From assembly GCA_035652335.1 (NCBI GenBank), contig DASRDZ010000071.1, forward strand, positions 1 through 64,000: a DNA stretch of 64,000 bases. Direction: 5' to 3'. The position numbers and the translations under genes are program-made. The notes beneath the pieces were generated by a model. It searched no databases. It had not been told where the DNA came from and saw only the letters and a program-made list of their open reading frames with translations. Positions 46,478 through 55,068 of this stretch are shown in pieces (within the stretch, counting starts at the first letter, position 1; each line of letters starts with the position of its first letter). This DNA is from DASRDZ01 sp035652335. Its GTDB lineage: Bacteria; Chloroflexota; Dormibacteria; Aeolococcales; Aeolococcaceae.

Positions 46478-49240
46478 TCAGGGGGCCCGGCGGCGCCTCC
46501 GGAGGAGAAGGACGATGCCCGTCAGGACGGCGAACGCCGGCACCGCGCCCGCCGCCCCGCCCGGTGGGGCTGCCGCGGTGTTCACGAGACCGACCGCGGA
46601 GGCGCCCAGGGAGGAATTCCCGGCGCTCTGAGCCGCGGCGCGGAGACCGCCGGAGGTCGCCAGGGCTTCCACCACCTGGCCGTAGCTGCCGCGGTCGGGG
46701 AGCGGCGAGAGATTGGCGGCGCTGCCGGCGCCCTGGGCGCTGAAGGCGCCCTGCTCCACGGTCTCGTTCCACTTCGACGGGTCGCCGCCCTGCTCCTTGG
46801 TCAGCTCGTCGGCGGCGGCGAGCGCTGCCGCGCGCAGGACCGCGGTGGCGCCGCCGGAGGAGCCGAACCAGTCCCACTGCGTCTCGCCGCGAAGCGCGGC
46901 GAGCAGCGTCTGCTCGGTGTTGAGCTCGAACTTCAGCGTCGGCGCGGCGAGGTTGTCGACGCTCACCATGCAGCGCCCGGTGCCGCCGCAGGCGGTCATG
47001 CCGGTGAGCAGCAGGGTGTCGGCGTCACCGATGGTGGGGTCGAGGCCGAGTGTGAGCAGGCGCTGCATGAAACGGTCGAAGAACACCACGGCCGGCGTGT
47101 CGTACTGGCCGTCGCCGTTGGCGTCGACGCGCTGGGCATTCCAGGACTGCAGGTGGCCGAGCATCGCCTGCAGGCGCGGATCGCTGTCGCCCTGCAGCGC
47201 TTTGGTCAGATATGGCAGCAACACGCGAGCCCGGTTGTCGGTGTAGGCGACGTCGCGGGGGAAGAGCGCGAAGCGGTCGAAGCTCTGCCCGGGGTTGGCG
47301 GCAAGGGTGTCGTTCAGGTCGACCTGCTGGTCCTCGTCGCCCCAGAAGCTGGTCTGCGAGGGGTCGAGCGCCTTCGACCACCAGCCCTTCGCCGGCTTGT
47401 TGTTCCAGTTGGTCATGAAGCCCGTCCTCGGGTCGACGGCGTGCGGCATCGCCGGCCACGACTCGTAGCCCTGCCAGTCGTAGGAGCCGTCGCCCGGCAT
47501 GGGCAGCGTGGGGTCGGCGTTGGACGGGCGGATGGGCAGCCTGCCGGTGTGCCAGTAGGCGATCTCGCCGAGGGAGTCGACGTAGAAGAAGTTGAAGCAG
47601 AGCGCCATCGGCTGCAGCGCGGCGCCGAAGGCGGCCGTGTCGTGCTGGCGCCCGGCGCTGTCCCAGGCGACCAGCGACTCGACGAGGTTGCCGTCCAGGG
47701 ACGACTGGCGGACGTAGAGGTGGTGGCTGCTGTCGGGACCGGCGACGGCGGGGCCGTGCACCGTCCGGTAGAACGTGACCGTCGTGTCCTGCAGCGGGCA
47801 CGCCGGCGGCGGCGCGCCGCTCGCACCGCCGGCGAGCCACGAGAACGCGGCGGTCGCCGTGGTCGGCGGGTTGTTGCACTTGAAGGTCTCGGGATCCTGC
47901 TCGACGGTGAGCGTCTGCCCGTCGTGCCGGTAGGTCGCGTTGGCGCCGTCGAGCTGCTCGACGAAGAGGTCGGAGTTGGCGTCGAGCCCCGAGGTCACCG
48001 TCCAGGCGCTGTCGCTGTTGCGGCCGATGACCAGAAGCGGGATGGCGGGGACGGCGACGCCGCGCTCGTCGCGCTGCGGGTCGTGCAGCTCCACCTCCCA
48101 GAAGAAGCCGGGCACCGCCCAGCCCGTCTGGGGACCGCCGTACAGCCGCGGGTTGCCGTCGTCCGTGCGGCTGCCGCTCTCCACGATGGCGTTGCTGCCG
48201 AAGCGCGGGATGGCCAGCAACCGCTGCAGGGTGGTGACTGCCGCCGCCTGCGCGGCGGTCTGGTTGCTCATCGCGGTGACGTCGGATGCGGGCGGCAGCA
48301 CGGCGGGGTCGTGGTTCGCATAGGGCGAATACGGGCTGCTCGACGGCACCGGCGTGCCGGTGTGGCGCGGGAAGGTGCCGCTGGAGTCGGGGATGGTGTG
48401 CGGCGCCCGCGGGTCGTCGAGCGGGTAGAGGTCGGCGAACGCCTTCTCCGCATTCGCCTGTCCCAGCCTGGCGACCAGGTCGAGGTAGGTCCTGGCCGCG
48501 GTCAGCTCGCCGTGGCCGAACTCGCCGAAGAAGCGGCCGGCGTACTCGCCGAAGGCGAGCGTGTCGTCGTCGATCCACGGCTTGATGGGGAAGTCGTCGA
48601 GCAGCAGGAACTCGGCGGGCGCGCTCTGCGGGCTGGCGTCGACCTCGTTGATGTACTCGTTGACGCCGCCGGTGAAGGCGCTCAGCTCGGCGCGGATCGA
48701 CGCGGGCTGGGCGGCCAGCTCCGCCGCGCGCGCCGCCGGACCCTCGCTCACCTGCCGCACCGCCTCGTCCATGGGCAGCGCTGCCGCACCGGTCAGCTCG
48801 GCGAGCGTGCCGTGGCCGACGTGGCGGAAGGCCTCCATCTGGAACATGCGGTCCTGGGCCATGGCGTAGCCCATGGCGTAGAAGAGGTCGTTCTCGCTGT
48901 CCGCGTAGATCTGCGGGACGCCGCTCTGGTCGCGGTACACCGTGGCGCCGGCGTCCCCCGCGACCTGGGCGCCGCTGCCCGTCTGCTCGAACTGGAAGGG
49001 CTTGTACCTCCAGCTCGCGTACAGCGGGAGCTGGTCGGCGAAGTTGGGGCCGTAGCTCGACGAGGCCCCGGCCTGGACCGCCGCGAAGTTCTGCGTGCTG
49101 ATGTAGCCGGACTCCCCGGGAGGGACCACGTTCTCCGCGCGCAGGTTGTCGGCGGGGACTCCGGCGGCGCTGCCCCCGAGCGGAGCGGCGGCGGCGGCGG
49201 CGGCGAGCAGGACGGCGGCCAGGGCGAGCGGGCGTCTCAC
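46478..49240 (-). CDS. Penicillin-acylase-family Ntn hydrolase (S45), membrane-tethered
   Basis: Encodes 920 residues. Signal peptide (RRPLALAAVLLAAAAAAAP), alpha-chain region, then the autocleavage site with nucleophile S349 in RFGSNAIVESGSRT, followed by the large beta chain (GGPQTGWAVPGFFWEVELH, VIGRNSDSAWTVTSGLDANSDLF, TFYRTVHGPAV, GFMTNWNNKPAKGWWSK). These enzymes hydrolyse amide bonds such as acyl-homoserine lactones, beta-lactams or aculeacin. The C-terminus adds a Gly/Ala linker, one hydrophobic helix and RRRRRAP, so the beta chain is probably held at the membrane. The GTG start is the only one in front of the signal peptide. Divergent from the GH18 gene. Confidence 0.92.
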   Translation of the reverse strand: MRRPLALAAVLLAAAAAAAPLGGSAAGVPADNLRAENVVPPGESGYISTQNFAAVQAGASSSYGPNFADQLPLYASWRYKPFQFEQTGSGAQVAGDAGATVYRDQSGVPQIYADSENDLFYAMGYAMAQDRMFQMEAFRHVGHGTLAELTGAAALPMDEAVRQVSEGPAARAAELAAQPASIRAELSAFTGGVNEYINEVDASPQSAPAEFLLLDDFPIKPWIDDDTLAFGEYAGRFFGEFGHGELTAARTYLDLVARLGQANAEKAFADLYPLDDPRAPHTIPDSSGTFPRHTGTPVPSSSPYSPYANHDPAVLPPASDVTAMSNQTAAQAAAVTTLQRLLAIPRFGSNAIVESGSRTDDGNPRLYGGPQTGWAVPGFFWEVELHDPQRDERGVAVPAIPLLVIGRNSDSAWTVTSGLDANSDLFVEQLDGANATYRHDGQTLTVEQDPETFKCNNPPTTATAAFSWLAGGASGAPPPACPLQDTTVTFYRTVHGPAVAGPDSSHHLYVRQSSLDGNLVESLVAWDSAGRQHDTAAFGAALQPMALCFNFFYVDSLGEIAYWHTGRLPIRPSNADPTLPMPGDGSYDWQGYESWPAMPHAVDPRTGFMTNWNNKPAKGWWSKALDPSQTSFWGDEDQQVDLNDTLAANPGQSFDRFALFPRDVAYTDNRARVLLPYLTKALQGDSDPRLQAMLGHLQSWNAQRVDANGDGQYDTPAVVFFDRFMQRLLTLGLDPTIGDADTLLLTGMTACGGTGRCMVSVDNLAAPTLKFELNTEQTLLAALRGETQWDWFGSSGGATAVLRAAALAAADELTKEQGGDPSKWNETVEQGAFSAQGAGSAANLSPLPDRGSYGQVVEALATSGGLRAAAQSAGNSSLGASAVGLVNTAAAPPGGAAGAVPAFAVLTGIVLLLRRRRRAP

Positions 49241-49392
49241 GCGTGGATACGACCCCGCCGGGACCGCCTTTCTTGCGCCCGCGCGACCGCCAGGACCGCC
49301 GCTCGGGGGACGTTCCCAGGAGTAGCCGTGCTCGACCTCAACCCTTCCTGCCCTGTCCGCCCCGTGGCGACGGGCGGTACGCATCGGCGACC

Positions 49393-50952
49393 ATGAGGGT
49401 CCCCATGCGTCCCATCCCCCGAACGCCTGGGGTGCGGCTGCGACCCACGCTGGGCCGCGTCTGCGGCCTGCGGCGCCGAGCCCTCTCGGGCGGCGTCCAC
49501 CGCGGCGGCGCCGCCGCTGGGCTCGTGGTGGCCCTGGCCACGGTCGCCGTCCTCGCCGCGCCCCTCGTCCACACATCCACCGGCGCCTCGGCGCGGCAGC
49601 ACCCGACCGACCCTCCCGCGGCTCAGCGCCCCGGCCTGGCCGTGGTCCACGCGGGTGCCGCGCCGGTCCAGCTCGCCCCTGCCAGCCAGGCGCCCGCCCC
49701 GGCGCCGCCCGAGGTGGCCACCGCGGCGCTGCGCCCGCACGAGATCTTCGGCTTCGCGCCCTACTGGACCCTGGACATCTCGCCCGGCTTCGACCTGCGC
49801 TCGATGAGCACCCTGGCCTACTTCGCCGTCGACGCCAACCCCGACGGCACCGTCGCCCAGTCGGGTGACGGGTGGACCGGCTACCAGAGCCAGGACCTGG
49901 CCACCCTGATCACCCGGGCGCACCAGTCGGGGGTGCGGGTGGTGCTCACCGTGAAGAACTTCGACAACGGCCAGCTCCACGCACTGGCCACCACCCCGGG
50001 CGCGGCGCAGCGCCTCGGCGGCCAGCTCGTCGACCTCATCCGCGCCAAGAGCATGGACGGGGCCAACCTCGACTTCGAGGGGACCGGCGGTTCCGACCGG
50101 GCGGCGTTCGCCGCCTTCGTGACACAGGTGGCACAAACGCTGCATGCAGCCAACCCCCACTGGCAGGTGACCGCCGACACCTACGCCGACTCCGCCTCGG
50201 ACGGCGGCGGCTTCTACGACGTCGGCGCCATGGCACCCGCCCTGGACGCCTTCTTCGTGATGGCCTACGACATGTACGGCGACGGGTCGCACGCGCAGCC
50301 CAACGCGCCACTCGCCGGCTACTCCTCCAACGACACCGACGCCATGGCGGCGTACACCTCGCTGGTGCCGGCCTCGAAGGTGCTGCTGGGAATGCCGTTC
50401 TACGGCTACGACTTCACCACCGCCGACAACCAGCCCAACAGCGCCGCCACCGGCTCGCCGTCACCGCAGTCGTACGCGCAGATCGCGTCGGCCAAGCACC
50501 CCGTGATGTGGGACACCAAGGGGCAGGTGCCCTTCACCTCGTACCAGGACTCGGGCGGCGCCTGGCACGAGCTCTACTACGACAACCCGCAGTCGCTGGC
50601 GCTGAAGGCGCAGCTCGTCAACACCTACCGGCTGCGCGGGCTGGGCGTCTGGGCGCTGGGGATGGACGGCAACGACCCGGCGATGATGGCGGCGCTGCTG
50701 GGACGGGCGGCACCGCTCAAGGTGATCATCCCCGGGAAGGCGACGCCGACCGCCGCGCCGACCTCGCCGCCGGCGAGCAGCGCGCCGGCCTCCGGTGGCG
50801 GGCATCAGCCGGCGCCCCCGCCGCCGTCCTCGCAGCCGTCGCCGTCGCCGTCACCGAGCGGCTCGGGCGGGGGCGGAGGGGCGCCGCCACCCACAGCGCC
50901 ACCCCCACCGCCGCCGCCGACACCTCCGCCGCTGCCGACGATGATCGGGTAG
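49393..50952 (+). CDS. Secreted glycoside hydrolase family 18 protein
   Basis: Encodes 519 residues. Basic N-terminus, then a signal-anchor helix (AAAGLVVALATVAVLAAPL), a Pro/Ala linker and the GH18 TIM barrel from about residue 115 (EIFGFAPYWTLDI). The active-site strand is DGANLDFE, with D222, N225, D227 and catalytic acid E229. Later barrel parts are FFVMAYDMYGDGS and GLGVWALGMDGND, as in YaaH/SleL-type peptidoglycan and spore-cortex glucosaminidases and chitinase-like proteins. It ends in a Pro/Ser/Gly-rich low-complexity tail with PPPPPPP. It may act on peptidoglycan or chitin. ATG 49393 is the last start before the basic N-region; the frame is open to 49243. Confidence 0.88.
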   Translation: MRVPMRPIPRTPGVRLRPTLGRVCGLRRRALSGGVHRGGAAAGLVVALATVAVLAAPLVHTSTGASARQHPTDPPAAQRPGLAVVHAGAAPVQLAPASQAPAPAPPEVATAALRPHEIFGFAPYWTLDISPGFDLRSMSTLAYFAVDANPDGTVAQSGDGWTGYQSQDLATLITRAHQSGVRVVLTVKNFDNGQLHALATTPGAAQRLGGQLVDLIRAKSMDGANLDFEGTGGSDRAAFAAFVTQVAQTLHAANPHWQVTADTYADSASDGGGFYDVGAMAPALDAFFVMAYDMYGDGSHAQPNAPLAGYSSNDTDAMAAYTSLVPASKVLLGMPFYGYDFTTADNQPNSAATGSPSPQSYAQIASAKHPVMWDTKGQVPFTSYQDSGGAWHELYYDNPQSLALKAQLVNTYRLRGLGVWALGMDGNDPAMMAALLGRAAPLKVIIPGKATPTAAPTSPPASSAPASGGGHQPAPPPPSSQPSPSPSPSGSGGGGGAPPPTAPPPPPPPTPPPLPTMIG

Positions 50953-50968
50953 GGGCTCTGGCCTCGCC

Positions 50969-51574
50969 CTACTCGCGCGTCGCCGCGTGGTAGTGGTCGC
51001 TCACCTGCACCCACCCCGCCGAGTTCACCCCACCCGGCAGCGGCGTGTTCCCGTCGAAGTACCGCACCGCCCCGGTCTCCGCATTGCGGTACTCCCCCGG
51101 GCTCACCACCGTTCCTGCGGGAAACGTCACCGGCCTGCTCACCCGATCCGGCTCGTGCCGGTGCTCCCCCGTCTGCTCGGCGGTGTCGGGGTGCTGCGCG
51201 TGATAGTGGTCGCTCACCTGCTGCCAGCTCGGTGAGTTGACGCTGCCGGGGAGCGGCGTGCTGCCGTCGAAGAAGCGCACGGCCCCGCTCTCGGTGTTGC
51301 GGTACTCGCCCGCGCTCACCACCGCGCCGGGACCGAAGAGCACCGGCTTGCTGGGACGTTCCGGGTTGGAGCGGGCCGTGCCCGCCGCCGCGCCGCCGCC
51401 CTCGGGGAGCTGCGCGTGGTAGTGGTCGCTGACCTGCTCCCAGCTCGGCGAGTTGACCCCGCCGGGGATGGGCGTGTTGCCGTCGAAGTAGCGGATGGCG
51501 CCGGTCTCGGTGTTGCGGTACTCGCCCGGGCTGACCGTGATCCCGGGACGGAAGCGGACGCCGTGCTGAGGCAT
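50969..51574 (-). CDS. Triple-repeat EYRN/FDG protein of unknown family
   Basis: Encodes 201 residues built almost wholly from three copies of a unit of about 45 residues. Each reads G-x-x-V-S-P-G-E-Y-R-N-T-E-T-G-A-V-R-Y-F-D-G-N-T-P-L-P-G-G-V-N-S-P-S-W-x-Q-V-S-D-H-Y-H, joined by linkers of about 25 residues. Invariant Tyr, Asp, Trp and His-Tyr-His suggest a binding or metal site in each unit. There is no signal peptide and no cysteine. AGGAG is upstream of the ATG. It is convergent with the GH18 gene 16 bases away. I do not recognise the domain. Confidence 0.75.
   Translation of the reverse strand: MPQHGVRFRPGITVSPGEYRNTETGAIRYFDGNTPIPGGVNSPSWEQVSDHYHAQLPEGGGAAAGTARSNPERPSKPVLFGPGAVVSAGEYRNTESGAVRFFDGSTPLPGSVNSPSWQQVSDHYHAQHPDTAEQTGEHRHEPDRVSRPVTFPAGTVVSPGEYRNAETGAVRYFDGNTPLPGGVNSAGWVQVSDHYHAATRE
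50985..51565 (-). repeat. Three direct coding repeats (about 190-bp period)
   Basis: Units at roughly 50985-51120, 51185-51330 and 51420-51565, similar at DNA level (for example GTGGTCGCTGACCTG-type blocks). Boundaries are approximate. Confidence 0.7.
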
Positions 51575-51644
51575 GTGGCTGGTCTCCTCGCCGACTATCG
51601 CGTTCGGGTGCGAAGGCCAGTCTAGGAGCTTGTCCGCCCCCGGG

Positions 51645-52583
51645 CTACGCGTCGAGCTGGTCGGCTCCGACGATGCGGGCGCTGGTCGAGGCGCGGCCGC
51701 CGCGCAGGAAGCGCTCCACGGCTCCGCTGAACTCGGCGGGGCGTTCCAGCTGCGGGCAGTGGCCGCAGTCGTCGACGAGATAGAGCTGCGAGTTGGCGAT
51801 GCGGCGCTGCAGCGCGATGCCGTGCGCGCTGGGGATGAGGCGATCGTTGGCGCCCCAGACGATGAGGGTGGGGACGTGCAGCCTCTCGGCGTCGGCGATC
51901 AGGCGCCCGGACGCCAGCTCGCGAACGATGACGTGTCCCAGGTCGAAGAGGTGTGCGATGCGCGCGGCGGTGGTGTAGTTGGCGGAGTAGCCGCGGACGC
52001 AGGCGGAGTCGACCGCCGCGGGGCGGTGGAAGACGAGCGTCGAGTAGACCTGGCCGACGACGCGCTCCAGCATGCCGCCGGGCAGCGCGCGCGCCGCGGG
52101 ACCGGCCAGCGGTGGGATGCGACCGAGCTGCGCCGTCATCAGCCGCCACCACAGGGGGACGCCGGCGCCGAGGCCGGCGCAGTCGACCAGCACCAGCCTG
52201 GACACGCGCAGCGGCGTGCGCAGCGCGGTGTCGAGCGCGACGGCGCCGCCCAGCGAGTTGCCGATGAGCGTGGCGCGGCCGCGCGGAGCGACCTTGGCGA
52301 TCAGCTCCTCGGCCCAGTGCGCGTACCAGTCGAGCAGCGGACGGCGGCTCGCCGGCTGGGAGCGACCGAAGCCGGGCAGGTCGGCGGCGACGACGTGATG
52401 CGTCCTCGCCAGCGCCGGCAGCGCGTAGCGCCACGTCGCCATGCTGTCCCCGAAGCCGTGCAGCAGGATGACCGGCTCGCCTGCCCCCATCTCCAGCACG
52501 TGGGTGCGCACCCCGGCGACGCGGAGCACGTGGCTGCGCTCCTCCCCCGCCCGGGGACCCTCGAGCCAGTGCACGGCGGCCAT
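51645..52583 (-). CDS. Alpha/beta hydrolase
   Basis: Encodes 312 residues. Oxyanion segment VILLHGFGDSMATWR, nucleophile elbow LIGNSLGG (Ser), acid in VWGANDRLIP, and catalytic His in DDCGHCPQLERP. It resembles meta-cleavage hydrolases and esterases of the MhpC/DmpD type; the substrate is unknown. No signal peptide. The ATG is preceded by TAGACT 8 bases upstream, and a GAGGG lies in the same gap, so either leaderless or ribosome-site initiation is possible. It lies 88 bases after the PhaC-like gene. Confidence 0.88.
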   Translation of the reverse strand: MAAVHWLEGPRAGEERSHVLRVAGVRTHVLEMGAGEPVILLHGFGDSMATWRYALPALARTHHVVAADLPGFGRSQPASRRPLLDWYAHWAEELIAKVAPRGRATLIGNSLGGAVALDTALRTPLRVSRLVLVDCAGLGAGVPLWWRLMTAQLGRIPPLAGPAARALPGGMLERVVGQVYSTLVFHRPAAVDSACVRGYSANYTTAARIAHLFDLGHVIVRELASGRLIADAERLHVPTLIVWGANDRLIPSAHGIALQRRIANSQLYLVDDCGHCPQLERPAEFSGAVERFLRGGRASTSARIVGADQLDA

Positions 52584-52591
52584 GGACCCTC

Positions 52592-52597
52592 AGTCTA
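52592..52597 (-). promoter_or_regulatory. Putative -10 (TAGACT) of the alpha/beta hydrolase gene
   Basis: Ends 8 bases before ATG 52583. Confidence 0.45.
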
Positions 52598-52671
52598 TGC
52601 CAGGCGACCGCGACGTGACCGGCGATTTTGCAGCGACTGTCCAGAACGCCCGGCGGGGCGCGACGCTGCGG

Positions 52672-53841
52672 CTAGGCGGCGCGGCGGGCGGCGCCGCGGC
52701 GCCCGGTGGCACGCCGCTTCCGCTGCGGCTTGACCACGCTGATGCGCGGCGGCGTCGCGCTGGCGGGGGTGCACGCATCGACGCGCGCCGCGAAGTCGCG
52801 CAGCAGGCGCCACGTGGAGTCGGGCGCACGGCGGCCGGCCATGACGCCGAGATGGCCGCCGCGCACCTGGTGATACTCGCTGTCCAGGAGCACGTCGCAC
52901 CACGACTCCACCACGGTCGCCGGGGCGAGCACGTCGGTGCTGCCGGCCAGCACCATCACCGGCACCGCGATGCGGCGGACGTCGGCGCGGCGGTGGCCGA
53001 TGCGCAGGCTGCCGTCGAGGATGGCGTTGTCGAGCAACGCGTGGACCAGCTCGTAGCCGGCGCGGCCGGGATAGGCGGCGAAGGCGTTGACGTACTCGTC
53101 GAGCGACTCGAAGTGGACCAGGAACTCGCGGTCGTCGAGGTTGCGCAGCACCGTCAGCGGCTTGCCGAGCTGCTTGAGCGGCGAGGTCATCTTGAACACC
53201 AGCGAGACGACCGGCGCCGGCAGCCCCGTGCGCCGCGCGATGCGCAGCCCCGCCTCGGTGATGGGCAGGCGCGCCAGCGGGTAGAGGGGGTGGCCGCGGC
53301 GGAGGTCGAGCGGGCTGGCCAGCAGCGCCAGGCCGGCGACCCGCTTCCTGCCGATGCGCGAGGACGCGTACAGCGCGGCGAAGATGCCGCCGGCGCACCA
53401 GCCGGCGAGGACGACCGGCAGGCCGCCGCAGTCCTCCGAGGCCACCTCGACGGCGCGTGCCACGTAGCCGTCGACGAAGTCGTCGAGGCCGAGGTCGCGA
53501 TCCTCGAAGCCGAGGGCGCCGTAGTCGAGGACGTAGACGCGGAAGCCGGCGTCGGCGAGCCACTGCGCCATCGAGGCGCCGCGGCGGATGTCGTACACGC
53601 GCGCAGTTCCGCCCAGAGGTGGCACGAACACGAGCGGCAGCTGGTGGCGGCGCTCGGCGGGGTCGTGGCGGCGCAGCTGGCAGTGCGGCTCGTCGAGGAC
53701 CACGGTGTGCGGCGACAGGCGGGTGTCGGACAGCCGGCCGCGGAAGACGCGCTCACCGACGTTGGCGGCGGCGCGGAGCGGCGGGCGGGCAGCGCCGAGG
53801 ACGAGGTCGACGGCGGCGTCGGGGATGGCCACGGACGGCAC
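52672..53841 (-). CDS. PHA synthase-like alpha/beta hydrolase (class III PhaC type)
   Basis: Encodes 389 residues. The nucleophile elbow is GWCAGG with Cys149 in place of Ser, as in polyhydroxyalkanoate synthases (G-x-C-x-G); D303 (AGSTDVLAP) and H330 (RGGHLGVMAG) complete the triad. Earlier blocks VFVPPLGGTARVYDIRR and FRVYVLDYGALGFEDRDLGLDDFVDGYV match PhaC. The C-terminus is a basic tail (PQRKRRATGRRGAARRAA) that may bind DNA or granule surface. GTG start with GGAGGA upstream. Divergent from a TetR gene that precedes a PhaJ-like hydratase. No phaE-type partner is seen, so polymer synthesis is unproven. Confidence 0.82.
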   Translation of the reverse strand: MPSVAIPDAAVDLVLGAARPPLRAAANVGERVFRGRLSDTRLSPHTVVLDEPHCQLRRHDPAERRHQLPLVFVPPLGGTARVYDIRRGASMAQWLADAGFRVYVLDYGALGFEDRDLGLDDFVDGYVARAVEVASEDCGGLPVVLAGWCAGGIFAALYASSRIGRKRVAGLALLASPLDLRRGHPLYPLARLPITEAGLRIARRTGLPAPVVSLVFKMTSPLKQLGKPLTVLRNLDDREFLVHFESLDEYVNAFAAYPGRAGYELVHALLDNAILDGSLRIGHRRADVRRIAVPVMVLAGSTDVLAPATVVESWCDVLLDSEYHQVRGGHLGVMAGRRAPDSTWRLLRDFAARVDACTPASATPPRISVVKPQRKRRATGRRGAARRAA

Positions 53842-53894
53842 GGGCTCGCTTCTCCTCCTGGTCCGCGCCGGGGATCGACCTCCGGTCGCGGCCG

Positions 53895-53940
53895 TGCTAC
53901 GCTCTGAGCGTCCGCCACCCTAGACGGACGTCCAAATACT
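53895..53940 (+). promoter_or_regulatory. TetR promoter and putative operator
   Basis: Extended -10 TGCTACGCT at 53895-53903; the palindrome GGACGTCC at 53926-53933 lies in the predicted leader. AATACT at 53935-53940 is a second possible -10. The divergent PhaC-like gene starts at 53841, so one operator could govern both. Confidence 0.45.
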
Positions 53941-53950
53941 AGCCGACCCG

Positions 53951-54565
53951 ATGGCCACCGCGCAACCGCTCCCGCCGACCCCATCGCGCGCCGACGAGCG
54001 CCGCGACCAGATCCTCGCCGCCGTGCTCTCCTGCCTCGGGGAGGGCGGCTTCGACGCCGTCTCCATGCGCGCCGTCGCCCACGGCGCGGGCGTCCCCCTG
54101 GGCAGCCTCCACTACTACTTCCGCAACAAGGAGGAGATGGTCGGTGCCGCCCTGGCGCGCACCGTCGACGACACCATCACCGGGATCATCGCCGGCGTCG
54201 ACGAGACCGCCGCGCCGCGCACACGGCTGCGCTCGCTGGTCGTCGAGGCCATGCCGCGGCTCTGCGAGGACGCCACGCTGGTCCCCGTCTACATCGGCTT
54301 CTGGAGCTGGTGCCAGAAGGTGCCCGAGCGCCGCGCCCTGTACCACCGCGTGTCGGAGTCGGTCCAGGCGCGCCTGCGCATGCTCGTCGAGCAGGGCGTG
54401 GCGCGAGGCGACTTCCACCCGGGCGACCCCTCCGTCGCCGCCACCATGGTGCTGAGCACCCTGATCGGGTTCCTCCTCGACCACCACGGCGCGGGCGACT
54501 GCTCCCCGGCGCTGGTCGAGGGGTTGCACGCGCGCATCGAGGCGGCGCTCGGCGTCCGCGACTGA
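53951..54565 (+). CDS. TetR-family transcriptional regulator
   Basis: Encodes 204 residues. N-terminal HTH: RRDQILAAVLSCLGEGGFDAVSMRAVAHGAGVPLGSLHYYFRNKEEM, with the recognition helix and YYF signature. A C-terminal ligand-binding helical domain follows (IGFWSWCQKVPERRALYHRV). It is probably an acyl-CoA- or small-molecule-responsive repressor of the divergent PhaC-like gene and the downstream hydratase. The ligand is unknown. Confidence 0.92.
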   Translation: MATAQPLPPTPSRADERRDQILAAVLSCLGEGGFDAVSMRAVAHGAGVPLGSLHYYFRNKEEMVGAALARTVDDTITGIIAGVDETAAPRTRLRSLVVEAMPRLCEDATLVPVYIGFWSWCQKVPERRALYHRVSESVQARLRMLVEQGVARGDFHPGDPSVAATMVLSTLIGFLLDHHGAGDCSPALVEGLHARIEAALGVRD

Positions 54566-54611
54566 TCGCGACGCTGCGGACGGCGCGGCCGGCCTGCTAG
54601 CGTCGCGCCGC

Positions 54612-55067
54612 ATGAAGACGTTCACGAGTGCGGACGACCTGCGTGCTGCCGTGGGGCAGCACATCGGCCACAGCGACTGGCACGCCGTCGACCAGGAGCG
54701 CATCGACCGCTTCGCCGACGCCACCGGCGACCACCAGTGGATCCACGTCGACCCGGAGCGCGCCAGCCGCGAGTCGCCGTTCGGGACCACCATCGCCCAC
54801 GGCTACCTGACGCTCTCGCTGATCCCCTGGCTGATGGGCGAGGTGGTGAGCTACGAGGGCGTCAAGATGGGCGTCAACTACGGCTGCAACAAGGTGCGCT
54901 TCCCCGCCCCCGTCAAGGTGGGCTCGCGCGTCCGCGCCGGGGCGGAGCTGGTGTCGGTGGAGGACGTCCCCGGCGGCGTGCAGCTGGTGAACCGCGTCAC
55001 CATCGAGGTCGAGGGCGCCGAGAAACCGTCCTGTGTGGCCGAAACCGTCTCGCGCCTGTATTTCTAG
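54612..55067 (+). CDS. MaoC-type (R)-specific enoyl-CoA hydratase (PhaJ-like)
   Basis: Encodes 151 residues, a single hot-dog. The hydratase-2 motif is present: DRFADATGDHQWIHVDPERA, with the catalytic Asp/His pair, then TTIAHGYLTLSLIPWL. It hydrates trans-2-enoyl-CoA to (R)-3-hydroxyacyl-CoA, which can feed PHA synthase. The start is the ATG 46 bases after the TetR stop. Its stop lies 1 base from that of the convergent pepA. Confidence 0.88.
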   Translation: MKTFTSADDLRAAVGQHIGHSDWHAVDQERIDRFADATGDHQWIHVDPERASRESPFGTTIAHGYLTLSLIPWLMGEVVSYEGVKMGVNYGCNKVRFPAPVKVGSRVRAGAELVSVEDVPGGVQLVNRVTIEVEGAEKPSCVAETVSRLYF

Positions 55068-55068
55068 C

